From: Streptomyces albogriseolus
GTDB lineage: Bacteria; Actinomycetota; Actinomycetes; Streptomycetales; Streptomycetaceae
Direction: 5' to 3'
Assembly: GCA_014650475.1 (NCBI GenBank)
Contig: BMVA01000001.1
Span: 186,001-250,000 of the forward strand
DNA length: 64,000 bases
Of the stretch, positions 1 through 7,602 are shown one piece after another (the stretch's first letter is position 1; the number at the start of each line of letters is the position of its first letter). The notes under the pieces are model-generated. The model saw nothing but the letters and a program-made list of their open reading frames with translations, ran no database searches and had not been told where the DNA came from. The position numbers were made by a program, and so were the translations under genes.

Positions 1-228
1 GAGTCCACGGGCACGGTGCCCCACGACCGGGGAAGGGTGACCGGCCGCCCGGGCGCCTACGTCGTCGGCTGGATCAAGCGCGGCGCCTCCGGCGGCATCG
101 GCGCCAACCGCGTCTGCGCGACGGAGACGGTCGGCTCCCTGCTCGACGACGCGGTCGCGGGCCGGCTCCCCACGCCGACGGGCAGCGCACGGGCGTTCCG
201 CCGGCTGGCACGGCGGAGGGGGCGCTGA
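1..228 (+). CDS. Ferredoxin/flavodoxin-NADP+ reductase (FprA-like), C-terminal fragment
   Basis: The first 228 bases are the end of a gene that begins before the window; 75 codons are visible. The run GAYVVGWIKRG followed by SGGIGANR and ATETVGSLLDD matches the conserved end of FprA/adrenodoxin-reductase-type flavoproteins, where the GWIKRGPxGxIGTN segment contacts the FAD. These enzymes move electrons between NADPH and ferredoxins, for example to supply cytochromes P450. The usual Pro and Thr are replaced here (ASGGIGAN). Only the C-terminus is visible, so the FAD and NADP motifs cannot be checked. A GGGGTAACCCC inverted repeat follows at 239-249. Confidence 0.72.
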   Translation, partial: ESTGTVPHDRGRVTGRPGAYVVGWIKRGASGGIGANRVCATETVGSLLDDAVAGRLPTPTGSARAFRRLARRRGR

Positions 229-485
229 CGGGGCGGTCGGGGTAACCCCGTACGGGGCAGGGGGGGCGGCCTGATCGCCCGCCTCCTCCGTGATCCGCCG
301 ACCGTCCCGCTGGCCGTCAGCGCCCGTCCGGCCGGGCCGCTCAGCCGGCACCCTGCTCGCAGGAGCCGACCGCAGCGGCTCGCGCTGCTCACACAGTGGT
401 CGGCCGCCGTTGCACCGGGAGGGGCGGGACCTGGACGGGCACGGACACGCCCGGTCCCGAAGCGGCCCGTCGCAGGGGAACGGGA

Positions 486-1583
486 TCAGGCACCGGTGGC
501 GGGCGCCGCCGGACCGAAGCCGAGGCGGTCCAGATAGGCTCGGCAGCGGCTCTTCCAGTCCGGCTCGGATGCCTGGGAGAGACAACGCTTCAGCAGCGCC
601 GCGACAGCCGCTTGCAGCCCCTCACGGGCGACAGCGTCCTCGTGCCGCTCCAGGGCCAGGGCCAGTCGGCGCGTGTACCCCGAGTCCTCCACGTTGAGCT
701 GGGCCAGGGCCTCCACACCTTTCGACAGGTCCATGGCCAGCAGGACAGGGATGAGACGACGAGCGATGCCCACATCGTCGGAGTCGTTCGCCAGGGCCAC
801 TACGTGCTCCAGCAGTGCCGGGTCGGGCGGGCGGACGGGGTGCAGCTCCCCCAGCAACTCCACCGTCATTCGTTGCACCCCTTGCTCACCACTGGCCAGC
901 AGAGAGTAGAGCGCGTCTTCCTCCAGACTCCGACGAGCGGCCAGGGCACGCAGCGCCGCTTTGCGGGCCTGCTTGTCCTCCCACTCGTCGACGGCGATGG
1001 CCTGGGCGGCTGTCAGGTCTGCCGCGGAGAGCCGCGCGGGATCGCTCAGCAACGGTCGGATCGATTTCCTCCGGTTGCGTTCCTCCATCTGCCCCAGCGC
1101 GATGTCGAACAGCCTCGACAGTTCCCTCCGCAGGGTCTCTCCGAACTTCCCATGACTGAAGGGGACAGCGGTCAGCCTCCTGTCCTGCTCGATCTCGCGC
1201 AGGGTGCTGACCAGATTCCGGGTGCCCTCCTCCAGCAGGTCGAGGCTGGCAGGAGGGCGGAACTCGTCGTTCAGGACGAGGTACCGCTCATAGGTCGACT
1301 GCTGACAGAGCACCAGGAACGGCTTGCCGGCCAGCAGTGCCGCGGTCACCTCTGTTCCCCATGTGATGTGCCCGATCTCCTCCACGATGACGAATACACA
1401 GACATCCGCTTCCTGGACCGTGGCGCGGGAGTTCTCCTCCCAGTCGGACGAGGCGGAGTTGATGTAGTTCATCGTGCCGTTGAGGAAGTGCCAGGGAACG
1501 CCGCCGAAGTCGGCAACGGTCCGGACGAACTCGTCCTGCACCCGACGCGTGTCCGCGGCACCGCACAGCATGACTCGGATCAT
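486..1583 (-). CDS. Unassigned protein: nucleotide-hydrolase-like N-domain plus alpha-helical repeats
   Basis: 365 residues from ATG 1583; upstream ATG 1598 is in frame but would only add residues before the clear first beta strand, MIRVMLCGAAD. Residues 1-115 look like an alternating alpha/beta domain: a strand, the helix TRRVQDEFVRTVADF, then QEADVCVFVIVEE, WGTEVTAALLAGKP and FLVLC. The AD...V...G-T-E...A...GKP layout recalls TIR-like and nucleoside deoxyribosyltransferase-like (STIR superfamily) domains, in which a glutamate (here about Glu78) is catalytic. From about residue 195 to the end there are repeated 30-40 residue amphipathic helices rich in Leu and Ala, HEAT-like. There is no signal peptide or membrane segment. 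It stands alone with no partner gene. I do not recognise the family; an NAD- or nucleotide-cleaving effector is inference only. Confidence 0.7.
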   Translation of the reverse strand: MIRVMLCGAADTRRVQDEFVRTVADFGGVPWHFLNGTMNYINSASSDWEENSRATVQEADVCVFVIVEEIGHITWGTEVTAALLAGKPFLVLCQQSTYERYLVLNDEFRPPASLDLLEEGTRNLVSTLREIEQDRRLTAVPFSHGKFGETLRRELSRLFDIALGQMEERNRRKSIRPLLSDPARLSAADLTAAQAIAVDEWEDKQARKAALRALAARRSLEEDALYSLLASGEQGVQRMTVELLGELHPVRPPDPALLEHVVALANDSDDVGIARRLIPVLLAMDLSKGVEALAQLNVEDSGYTRRLALALERHEDAVAREGLQAAVAALLKRCLSQASEPDWKSRCRAYLDRLGFGPAAPATGA

Positions 1584-1856
1584 GGTGCATGCTGACATGT
1601 GCCGACGTGCCGGACGCGGCGGTGGAAGGCACAACCATCCATATCCGTGCAGGACCGTCCACGCGTGATCCGCCGCCCGGCGTACGGCCTCTCCTCAGCC
1701 GGCGTCTGCGCCCGCGGTTCCGCGGGGTGGGCGTGTGACGGCGTACCGGTGATCGGTGGATGTGCGGGGTCCGCGCGTTACGGAAGGTGGGGGAAGGGGC
1801 ACTGGAGCCGAATCCGTCGTCCGATCGGGGGCGGGGGGGGGAAGGGAGAGTGCCGG

Positions 1857-2936
1857 GTGCTGTGGAAGACCTTCCGGTGGGCGTTCGCCGTGACGGCCGT
1901 CGGGCTGGTGGGCGGGGTGCTGTACGACGGGTGGACGGCGCTCGGCATCGTCGCCGTCCTCGCCGTGCTGGAGGTCTCGCTGTCCTTCGACAACGCGGTC
2001 ATCAACGCGGGCATCCTGAAGAAGCTGAACGCCTTCTGGCAGCGGATCTTCCTCACCGTCGGCATCCTCATCGCCGTGTTCGGCATGCGGCTGCTGTTCC
2101 CGGTGGTCATCGTGTCCGTCAGTGCGCGGCTGGCCCCGCACGAAGCGGTGCGTCTGGCGCTCACGGACAAGGAGCGCTATCAGGAGCTGGTCACCGACGC
2201 GCATCCGTCGATCGCGGCGTTCGGCGGCATGTTCCTGCTGATGATCTTCCTCGACTTCATCCTGGAGGACCGGGAGACCAAGTGGCTCGGCCGGGTGGAG
2301 CGGCCCCTGGCGCGGCTCGGCCGGATCGACATGCTGTCGGTGTGCGTGGCCCTCGTCGTGCTCCTGGTGACCTCGATGACGTTCGCCACCCAGGCCCACC
2401 AGCACGGCGGCCACCACGCCGACAAGGCGCAGACCGTGCTGGTCTCGGGGGTCGCGGGACTCGTCACCTATCTGGTGGTGCACGGACTGTCCGGCTTCTT
2501 CGAGGCCAGGCTGGCCGGCGAGGAGGGCGGTGAGGAAGGCGGCGGGGCCACGAGCGGTCGCCCGGCGCTCGCGCTGGCCGGCCGTGCCGCCTTCTTCACC
2601 TTCCTCTACCTCGAGGTGCTGGACGCGTCCTTCTCCTTCGACGGGGTGATCGGCGCGTTCGCCGTGACCAACGACATCGTGCTGATGGCACTGGGTCTCG
2701 GCATCGGCGCCATGTACGTCCGGTCGCTCACCGTGTACCTGGTGCGCCAGGGCACGCTGGACGACTACGTGTACCTGGAGCACGGCGCGCACTACGGGAT
2801 CGGCGCCCTCGCGGCCGTCCTGCTCGTCAGCATCCGCTACGAGGTGAACGACATCGTGACCGGGCTGATCGGGGTCACCCTCATCGGCGCGGCCTTCTGG
2901 TCATCCGTCCGCCTCAACCGCGCCACGGCAGGCTGA
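1857..2936 (+). CDS. TerC-superfamily DUF475 integral membrane protein
   Basis: 359 residues. GTG 1857 was chosen because GGGAG sits about nine bases upstream and the product then begins just before the first hydrophobic helix. The signature EVSLSFDNAVINAGIL (near residue 40) and the second copy EVLDASFSFDGVIGAF are the paired acidic transmembrane motifs of the TerC/DUF475 family, thought to act in metal-ion export or tellurium-related stress. At least eight hydrophobic helices are visible. A loop with HQHGGHH could bind metal. It is preceded by 270 bases without a gene, so it is probably monocistronic. The substrate cannot be told from sequence. Confidence 0.85.
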   Translation: MLWKTFRWAFAVTAVGLVGGVLYDGWTALGIVAVLAVLEVSLSFDNAVINAGILKKLNAFWQRIFLTVGILIAVFGMRLLFPVVIVSVSARLAPHEAVRLALTDKERYQELVTDAHPSIAAFGGMFLLMIFLDFILEDRETKWLGRVERPLARLGRIDMLSVCVALVVLLVTSMTFATQAHQHGGHHADKAQTVLVSGVAGLVTYLVVHGLSGFFEARLAGEEGGEEGGGATSGRPALALAGRAAFFTFLYLEVLDASFSFDGVIGAFAVTNDIVLMALGLGIGAMYVRSLTVYLVRQGTLDDYVYLEHGAHYGIGALAAVLLVSIRYEVNDIVTGLIGVTLIGAAFWSSVRLNRATAG

Positions 2937-2960
2937 CCGGCTGCCCGGGGAGCCCGTCGG

Positions 2961-3878
2961 TCAGGTGCCGTCGACGTACGGGGAGAGGATGTCGGCGACC
3001 GTGCGGTTGCGGGGCGCGGGGACGCCGAGTTCGGCGGCGAGGTCGGCCACTCCCCCGCTGAGCCACGGCAGTTCGAGACGGTGGCCGTGTTCCAGGTCGT
3101 TGTGCATGGAGGACGTCATGTCCGCGGGGAGGGTGTCGCAGAAGGCGAGCTGCCGCTCGGCGAAGTCCTCGGCGAGCGCGACGCCCGACGCGCGGGCGAC
3201 GGCGACGGCCTCCGCCATGACGTCCCGCAGCAGCACCCGCGTCCGCTCGTGGGAGCGGACGACGCCGATGGGCCGGCGGACCACCGTGGTGGTGGCCGAG
3301 AGTCCGACGAGGAAGACGTACTTCTCCCAGATCACCCGGTCGACGTCCTCGCTGACCTCGGCGTCGATGCCCGCCTCGGCGCACGCCTGGAGGAGCTGAC
3401 GCGCGACCGGTTCCTGCTCAGGGTGACGGGCGCCGAAGACCATGCGCTGAAGAGTGCCGTTGTGCCGGACGACGCCTGGTTCCTCGATGAAGGCGGAGAT
3501 GAAGCACGCACCCCCGAGCAGGGACCCGGCGGGCAGATGGCGGGCGAGGACGGTGTCCTTGTGCACGCCGTTCTGCAGCGACAGCACGGGCGTGCCGGCC
3601 AGCTTCGAGGCGGCCAGCCGTCGGGCGACGTCCTCGGTGTCCCACAGTTTCACGGCGACGACGACCAGGTCCGCGCCGTCCACGTCCGCGACGCTCTCCA
3701 CCACCGAGCCGGGCGAGGTGCGGACATCCCCCAGCGGGCTGCGCACCAGAAGCCCCGAGCGCCGTACGGCCTCCAGGTGGCGTCCCCGGGCCACGAAGGT
3801 GACCTCGTGGCCCGCCGCGGCGAGCCGCGCCCCGAAGTAACCCCCGACCCCACCCGCTCCGACGATCGCGATCCGCAT
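2961..3878 (-). CDS. panE: 2-dehydropantoate 2-reductase (ketopantoate reductase) family
   Basis: 305 residues. ATG 3878 is preferred to an upstream in-frame start because the Rossmann motif IAIVGAGGVGGYFGARLA then starts at residue 3, as is normal. ApbA/PanE proteins reduce ketopantoate with NADPH in pantothenate synthesis. Visible landmarks are KLWDTE, LSLQNGV, the lysine of IWEKYVFLVGLSATT, and the C-terminal helix-bundle substrate segment with HNDLEHGHRLELPWLSGG. Family members are often paralogues acting on other 2-oxo acids, so the exact substrate is open. It converges with the DUF475 gene, leaving 24 bases between the stops. Confidence 0.85.
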   Translation of the reverse strand: MRIAIVGAGGVGGYFGARLAAAGHEVTFVARGRHLEAVRRSGLLVRSPLGDVRTSPGSVVESVADVDGADLVVVAVKLWDTEDVARRLAASKLAGTPVLSLQNGVHKDTVLARHLPAGSLLGGACFISAFIEEPGVVRHNGTLQRMVFGARHPEQEPVARQLLQACAEAGIDAEVSEDVDRVIWEKYVFLVGLSATTTVVRRPIGVVRSHERTRVLLRDVMAEAVAVARASGVALAEDFAERQLAFCDTLPADMTSSMHNDLEHGHRLELPWLSGGVADLAAELGVPAPRNRTVADILSPYVDGT

Positions 3879-3924
3879 GGCCACCCGCTCCCTTGACAAC
3901 CGTTCCGGAGGTTACTGTCGCCGC

Positions 3925-4020
3925 GTGGGAGCTGCGCCGCAAGCACACCGCCCGGGCGCGTGATCTCCGGTTCGGCGCCGGTCGTTGTCGCTGAACCTCG
4001 TGGCGACGGTGGGGCGCCAG
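3925..4020 (+). pseudogene. Remnant of a CGNR zinc-finger (ABATE/DUF1470) regulator gene
   Basis: Within 3879-4476, almost 600 bases with no intact gene, the + strand keeps what looks like the first 30 codons of an ABATE-domain regulator. Translation gives ELRRKHTARARDLRFGAGR, then after a one-base frame change SLNLVATVGRQ. ABATE proteins start with an RFxxGRLxLDLVATVG segment. A spare G after GTG 3925 also breaks the start. TTGACA at 3893-3898 with GGTTAC just downstream looks like the old promoter. No CGNR zinc finger is found further on. Nothing else in 4020-4476 could be supported, although a short frame ending at 4252 has gene-like codon use. Confidence 0.45.
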
Positions 4021-4476
4021 CTCCCGGCTACGCGGCGGACGCGCTGCGGTCGCCGCACGCCTTGCACGACGCGGCCCACGACAGCGCCCCGTCGCTCCGG
4101 ACGGACACCGCCCCTCCCCCGAGGCTGCGACGGGGTGCGGCCGGCGCCCGCCGAACAAGAAGGATCGTCTTGCCAGGGTGGCGCACGACCGCGGCTTCCG
4201 GGCGCGGTTCCCGGGCGAGCGGCTCCGCCTGCGCGACGGCCGCCGGGTCTGAGCACGCTCGCTTTCCGCCGCGGCCGCACCCGGGTGGCTCCGGCGGGAC
4301 CGTCCAGGTGCGCGTACCGTCCGGCGCCTCGCCGACGTCCCGCCTCGCCCGGCCGGACCGGACGGATTCCGCCCAGGCCCGGTCCCTGTGCCGGGGAGTC
4401 GACCCTGCCGGGTCTGGCGTCTCCTACGGGCTGCGGAGGGGACCCCAGAGCGGGTGGCAACGCGGCCGCAGGGCCG

Positions 4477-5559
4477 TCAGGCTCGGGCCGCACCGGTTCC
4501 CGGCTGCTGCAGCCCGAGACGGAAGAGGCTCTCCGCGGTGTCGACGATCGTCTGCGAGGCGTCGCGGGGCTCCCAGCCCAGGAGGGAACGCGCCTTGGTG
4601 TTGTCGATGACCGGGACACGGCCCTTCAGCGTCGCGGCCTCACGGAGCGAGGGCTCGGTCCGGGCCCTCTCCACCACTTCCTCCACGGTGAGTTCGCGTA
4701 CGGGAAGGCGGTCGGCGGCAGCCGGGTACTTCTCCCGCAGGATGCCTGCCATCTCCCAGAAGCTCAGCGCGGGCCCGCTGACGCCGATGAACCGTTCGCC
4801 CGCCGCCCGGGGATGGAGCATGGCCCGCAGGTGGAGGTCCGCAGCGTCCCGCACGTCGACCACACCGAAGTGCATGACCGGCACGACAGGCATGTCGCCG
4901 TTCAGCATGGCGCGTACGAGGCCCGCCGAGGCGGAGGGCCGGTCGCCGAGCACGGGTCCGAAGATGCCCGTGGGATTGACGACGGTCAGCTCGATGCCGC
5001 CCTTGTCCTTCACGTACTCCCAGGCGGCTCGTTCGGCGAGGGTCTTGGACTTGTGGTAGGCGGGCAGGCCCTCGGTGTCGGGATCGGTCCAGTCCGCTTC
5101 CGAGTAGTGATCGTCCTCCTTCACGGTGTATCCGATGGCGGCGAAGGAGGATGTCATCACCACGCGGGCCACGCCGGCCTCCCGGGCCGCGCCGATGACG
5201 CGGAGCGCGCCGTCCCGGGCCGGACGGATCAGCTCGTCCTCCGTCTCCGGTGGGGTGAACGGGAACGGTGAGGCGAGGTGCAGCACGTGGCTGATGCCGT
5301 CCATGGCGTCGGACCAGCCCCGGTCCTCGTCCAGGGAGGCCGTCACGAAGAACGTCAGCCTGCCGGCCGGGTCGGCGCCGGCCTGACGGAGCGCTTCGAG
5401 CACGTCGTGCCGCTGGCTCTCCTTCCGGATCGTCACCCGGGTGGGGATGCCCTCGCCGAGCAGACGGGCCACCGTGTGGCCGCCGAGGTATCCGGTGGCA
5501 CCGGTGACCAGTACGGGTTCTCCGGCTTCGGCGAGCCGCTTGAGGTCTTCAGCGAACAT
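4477..5559 (-). CDS. NAD(P)-dependent epimerase/dihydroflavonol reductase-like SDR
   Basis: 360 residues. ATG 5559 is chosen because AAGGA lies eight bases upstream; two earlier in-frame ATG codons lack this. The extended-SDR nucleotide motif VTGATGYLGGHTVARLL is near the N-terminus, followed by LHLASPFPF, the catalytic serine region VMTSSFAAIGY and YHKSK (Tyr and Lys of the active site). These are typical of aldehyde/ketone reductases of the dihydroflavonol-4-reductase group. A MerR-type promoter-operator lies at 5623-5656 and its twin precedes the MerR gene at 6362, so the enzyme is probably that regulator's target, perhaps detoxifying a reactive carbonyl (inference). Confidence 0.85.
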   Translation of the reverse strand: MFAEDLKRLAEAGEPVLVTGATGYLGGHTVARLLGEGIPTRVTIRKESQRHDVLEALRQAGADPAGRLTFFVTASLDEDRGWSDAMDGISHVLHLASPFPFTPPETEDELIRPARDGALRVIGAAREAGVARVVMTSSFAAIGYTVKEDDHYSEADWTDPDTEGLPAYHKSKTLAERAAWEYVKDKGGIELTVVNPTGIFGPVLGDRPSASAGLVRAMLNGDMPVVPVMHFGVVDVRDAADLHLRAMLHPRAAGERFIGVSGPALSFWEMAGILREKYPAAADRLPVRELTVEEVVERARTEPSLREAATLKGRVPVIDNTKARSLLGWEPRDASQTIVDTAESLFRLGLQQPGTGAARA

Positions 5560-5622
5560 GTGGGTCGTCCTTGGCATCGTGTCAGGTGGGCCTGCCGCGG
5601 TCGCGGCCGGCCGTCGGACACG

Positions 5623-5656
5623 AGCCTTCACGACCTGAAGCGCTTCAAGTCAAGCG
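5623..5656 (-). promoter_or_regulatory. MerR-type promoter/operator of the epimerase gene
   Basis: Read on the minus strand, TTGACT (5653-5648) and AAGGCT (5628-5623) are separated by 19 bases. This long spacer is typical of promoters that MerR proteins activate by untwisting DNA. The spacer holds the perfect palindrome TGAAGCGCTTCA (5636-5647). Twenty of the 24 bases around it match the site before the MerR gene at 6379-6402. The predicted transcript start is about 57 bases before ATG 5559. Confidence 0.65.
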
Positions 5657-5759
5657 ACGCGGAGCACGGGTGCCTCCTGTGCCCGGCACGGCACGGCGTC
5701 GACCACCGCGTCCGGGACCTCGAACGGCGGCCCGCGGCCGGGCTGCGGGGCGGCCGACC

Positions 5760-5881
5760 GACGACGGTCGGTCCGCTGCCGGCGCGTCCAGGCCTCCCGC
5801 ACCACGTCCTCGGCATCCCGTCCTGCTGCCGATGACCCGGTAGGCGATGGCCGGCAGGCGCCCGCGGGCACGGCGGGGCAG
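5760..5881 (-). pseudogene. N-terminal remnant of an ECF sigma factor gene (frameshifted)
   Basis: Between the MerR gene and the epimerase, the minus strand encodes LPRRARGRLPAIAYRVIGS. After a frame change it continues DAEDVVREAWTRRQRTDR. Together this is the sigma-70 region 2 hallmark of SigJ-type ECF factors (RLLAIAYRMLGS...AEDVVQEAWLRW). The sequence then diverges and stops. No region 4 or SnoaL-like tail is present, so this is a decayed 5' fragment rather than a working gene. Homology is judged by eye. Confidence 0.5.
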
Positions 5882-5912
5882 TACGCGGGGCGCCCCTGCG
5901 GCCGTCGCCGCG

Positions 5913-6362
5913 TCAGCGAAGGCCTTCGCGGGCGGCGGCGATCTCGGGCACGATCCGGTTCTCACCGTCGGCATCGCCCCGCTCCCGCGCGGCCCACAGC
6001 TCTGCCTTGAGCGCGAGGTACCTCCGGCGCACGTGCATACGCTCGATCTCCTCCTGAATTCTGGAGACGTTGCGTTCGAACAGTTCGCGCATCAGAGCGG
6101 CGCTGTCCTCACGGCCGTCCAGGAACCGCAGGTAGTCGCGCATGTCCTGGACACTCATGCCGGTCGCCCTGAGGCAGCCCAGCGCCTCGATCATCTCCAC
6201 CGCGTGTCCGCCGTAGCGACGATGGCCGCTGCTCTCGTCGCGGGGAACAGGCCCGATCAGACCGATCTTCTCGTAGTACCGCAACGTCGCCTCGGACAGG
6301 CCACTGATCTTCGACATGTCCTGGATGCTCACCGAGGCCCTGCCGCCGTCCGTCGTCGTCAT
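5913..6362 (-). CDS. MerR-family transcriptional regulator
   Basis: 149 residues from ATG 6362. The N-terminal winged helix is canonical: SIQDMSKISGLSEATLRYYEKIGLIGP, then HRRY and EALGCLRATGMSVQDM. A dimerisation helix with IQEEIERMHVRRRYLALKAEL follows. There is a single cysteine and no metal-binding cluster, so it probably senses a small organic or carbonyl compound (inference). A GTG lies six codons upstream but falls between the -10 and the ATG. The promoter predicts a transcript starting at the ATG itself. It probably controls its own gene and the epimerase at 4477-5559. Confidence 0.9.
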   Translation of the reverse strand: MTTTDGGRASVSIQDMSKISGLSEATLRYYEKIGLIGPVPRDESSGHRRYGGHAVEMIEALGCLRATGMSVQDMRDYLRFLDGREDSAALMRELFERNVSRIQEEIERMHVRRRYLALKAELWAARERGDADGENRIVPEIAAAREGLR

Positions 6363-6368
6363 GCCTCC

Positions 6369-6402
6369 AGCCTGGCCCACCTGAAGCGCTTGAGGTCAAG
6401 CG
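6369..6402 (-). promoter_or_regulatory. MerR-type autoregulatory promoter, predicted leaderless
   Basis: On the minus strand TTGACC (6399-6394) and CAGGCT (6374-6369) are separated by 19 bases holding TCAAGCGCTTCA, the near twin of the site at 5636-5647. The -10 ends seven bases before ATG 6362, so transcription should begin at or one base from the start codon, giving a leaderless mRNA. Confidence 0.65.
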
Positions 6403-6487
6403 GGGCCAGGACTCCGACGCCGCCGGTCCGACGGCGAGGGCCGTGCCGCGGCGTACGTTGCCGGTCGACAGCGGCTGATCGCGTGGC

Positions 6488-6934
6488 TCACCTGGCCTTT
6501 CGACGGCGGGTGACCCCGCGGAGGACGAGCCAGCCGGCGCACGCGCCGACCGCGTACCAGAACAGGTCCGGTGCGTTGAAGGTGGAGCCGAGGACCAGAC
6601 GGGCGGCGGTGCTGCGCGCGGTCAGGTCGGCGGGCAGTCCGGTGAGCTGGAGCAGCTCCACCGCCCAGCTCACGGCGAGCGCGAGCCCCGCCGCCCGCGC
6701 GGGAGTGGTACGCGGGGCCAGCAGGACGACGAGGGTGAGGATCAGCAGGGTGTACAGCGCGTCCCCGCCGTACTTCGCGACACCGCCCGTCGCCACCGCC
6801 CGCAGGCCCAGTCCCGCACCGACCGTCACCAGCGCCGCGGCCGCCGCCGCGAGCCGTGTCCGTCCCGTGGTGTCCGGTGCGGACGGGTCGCTCCCGCCTG
6901 CGGGGCGGGCCGACCGGACAGCTCTGTCGTTCAT
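6488..6934 (-). CDS. DUF2809 small membrane protein
   Basis: 148 residues. ATG 6934 gives a short polar N-terminus (about 35 residues, Ala/Ser/Pro rich) followed by four hydrophobic helices. KYGGDALYTLLILTLVVLLAP and the later FNAPDLFWYAVGACAGWL are characteristic of the DUF2809 family, small integral membrane proteins of unknown role. A C-terminal RRRKAR suggests a cytoplasmic end. It is divergent from the DoxX-like gene at 7101 with 166 bases between. No function can be inferred. Confidence 0.75.
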   Translation of the reverse strand: MNDRAVRSARPAGGSDPSAPDTTGRTRLAAAAAALVTVGAGLGLRAVATGGVAKYGGDALYTLLILTLVVLLAPRTTPARAAGLALAVSWAVELLQLTGLPADLTARSTAARLVLGSTFNAPDLFWYAVGACAGWLVLRGVTRRRKAR

Positions 6935-7100
6935 GGGGACAAGTCTGCCTGCCGCCGCCCGGAAGACCGTTGCCGACCTGTGTCCTCCGAGGGCCGGAAC
7001 CGCTGAACGGCGCGCCCGGCACGCACGTTGGAGAGGGCGGACGGCCTCCGCGCCGCCTCTTTCCCCGCCCTGCGCACCGGCCACTGCAAGGAGTTCCACC

Positions 7101-7523
7101 ATGGGCACCACCGACCGGCTCGACCGTCACCAGCCGCTGGCCCTCGGCCTGTTCCGCATCGTCATCGGGCTGCTGTTCACCAGTGAGGGCGCGGCCACCC
7201 TGTTCGGCGTGCTGGGCCGGGACGCCACCCCCGCCGGCGACTGGCCGTTCTGGTACGCGGGGCTGATCGAGCTGGTCTGCGGCGCGCTCATCCTGCTCGG
7301 CGTCCTCACCCGCGCCGCCGCCTTCCTCAGCTCGGGCGCCATGGCCTTCGCCTACTTCACCGAGCACCAGCCGGACGGGCTCTTCCCCCTGCAGAACAGC
7401 GGCCTGTCGCCGGCGCTGTTCTGCTGGGGCTTCCTGCTGCTGGTGTTCTTCGGGTCCGGGGCCATGTCCCTGCCGGGCCTCTTCCGCCGGGATGCCGCGG
7501 CCGCGTCCGGGGGCCGCGGCTAG
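7101..7523 (+). CDS. DoxX-family membrane protein
   Basis: 140 residues, with AAGGAG at 7088-7093 ahead of ATG 7101. Four hydrophobic helices and the segments LGLFRIVIGLLFTSEG, YAGLIELVCGALILLG and AFAYFTEHQPDG are typical of DoxX/SURF4-like proteins. Related proteins take part in membrane redox systems, for example with superoxide dismutase and a thiosulfate-redox partner in mycobacteria. No redox partner lies beside it. It ends 79 bases before the ArsR gene, which has its own promoter. Confidence 0.85.
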   Translation: MGTTDRLDRHQPLALGLFRIVIGLLFTSEGAATLFGVLGRDATPAGDWPFWYAGLIELVCGALILLGVLTRAAAFLSSGAMAFAYFTEHQPDGLFPLQNSGLSPALFCWGFLLLVFFGSGAMSLPGLFRRDAAAASGGRG

Positions 7524-7566
7524 CACCGGAAGCCGCACCCGTCACCCGCCGGGGACGGCTTTCGCG

Positions 7567-7596
7567 TTGATAGGCAAGTGACGACTTGCCTATAGT
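7567..7596 (+). promoter_or_regulatory. ArsR operator overlapping a predicted leaderless promoter
   Basis: TTGATA (7567-7572), an 18-base spacer and TATAGT (7591-7596) form a strong promoter. A perfect 10-bp inverted repeat, ATAGGCAAGT (7570-7579) and ACTTGCCTAT (7584-7593) with four bases between, covers the spacer and overlaps both hexamers. A repressor bound here would block RNA polymerase directly. The expected transcript start is about base 7603, the A of the regulator's ATG. Confidence 0.8.
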
Positions 7597-7602
7597 GGGG
7601 GC

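Noticed and set aside
486-2936. The STIR-like protein and the TerC/DUF475 gene as one tellurite or defence operon
   Set aside because: They are divergent and 273 bases apart with no shared operator, so no system is claimed.
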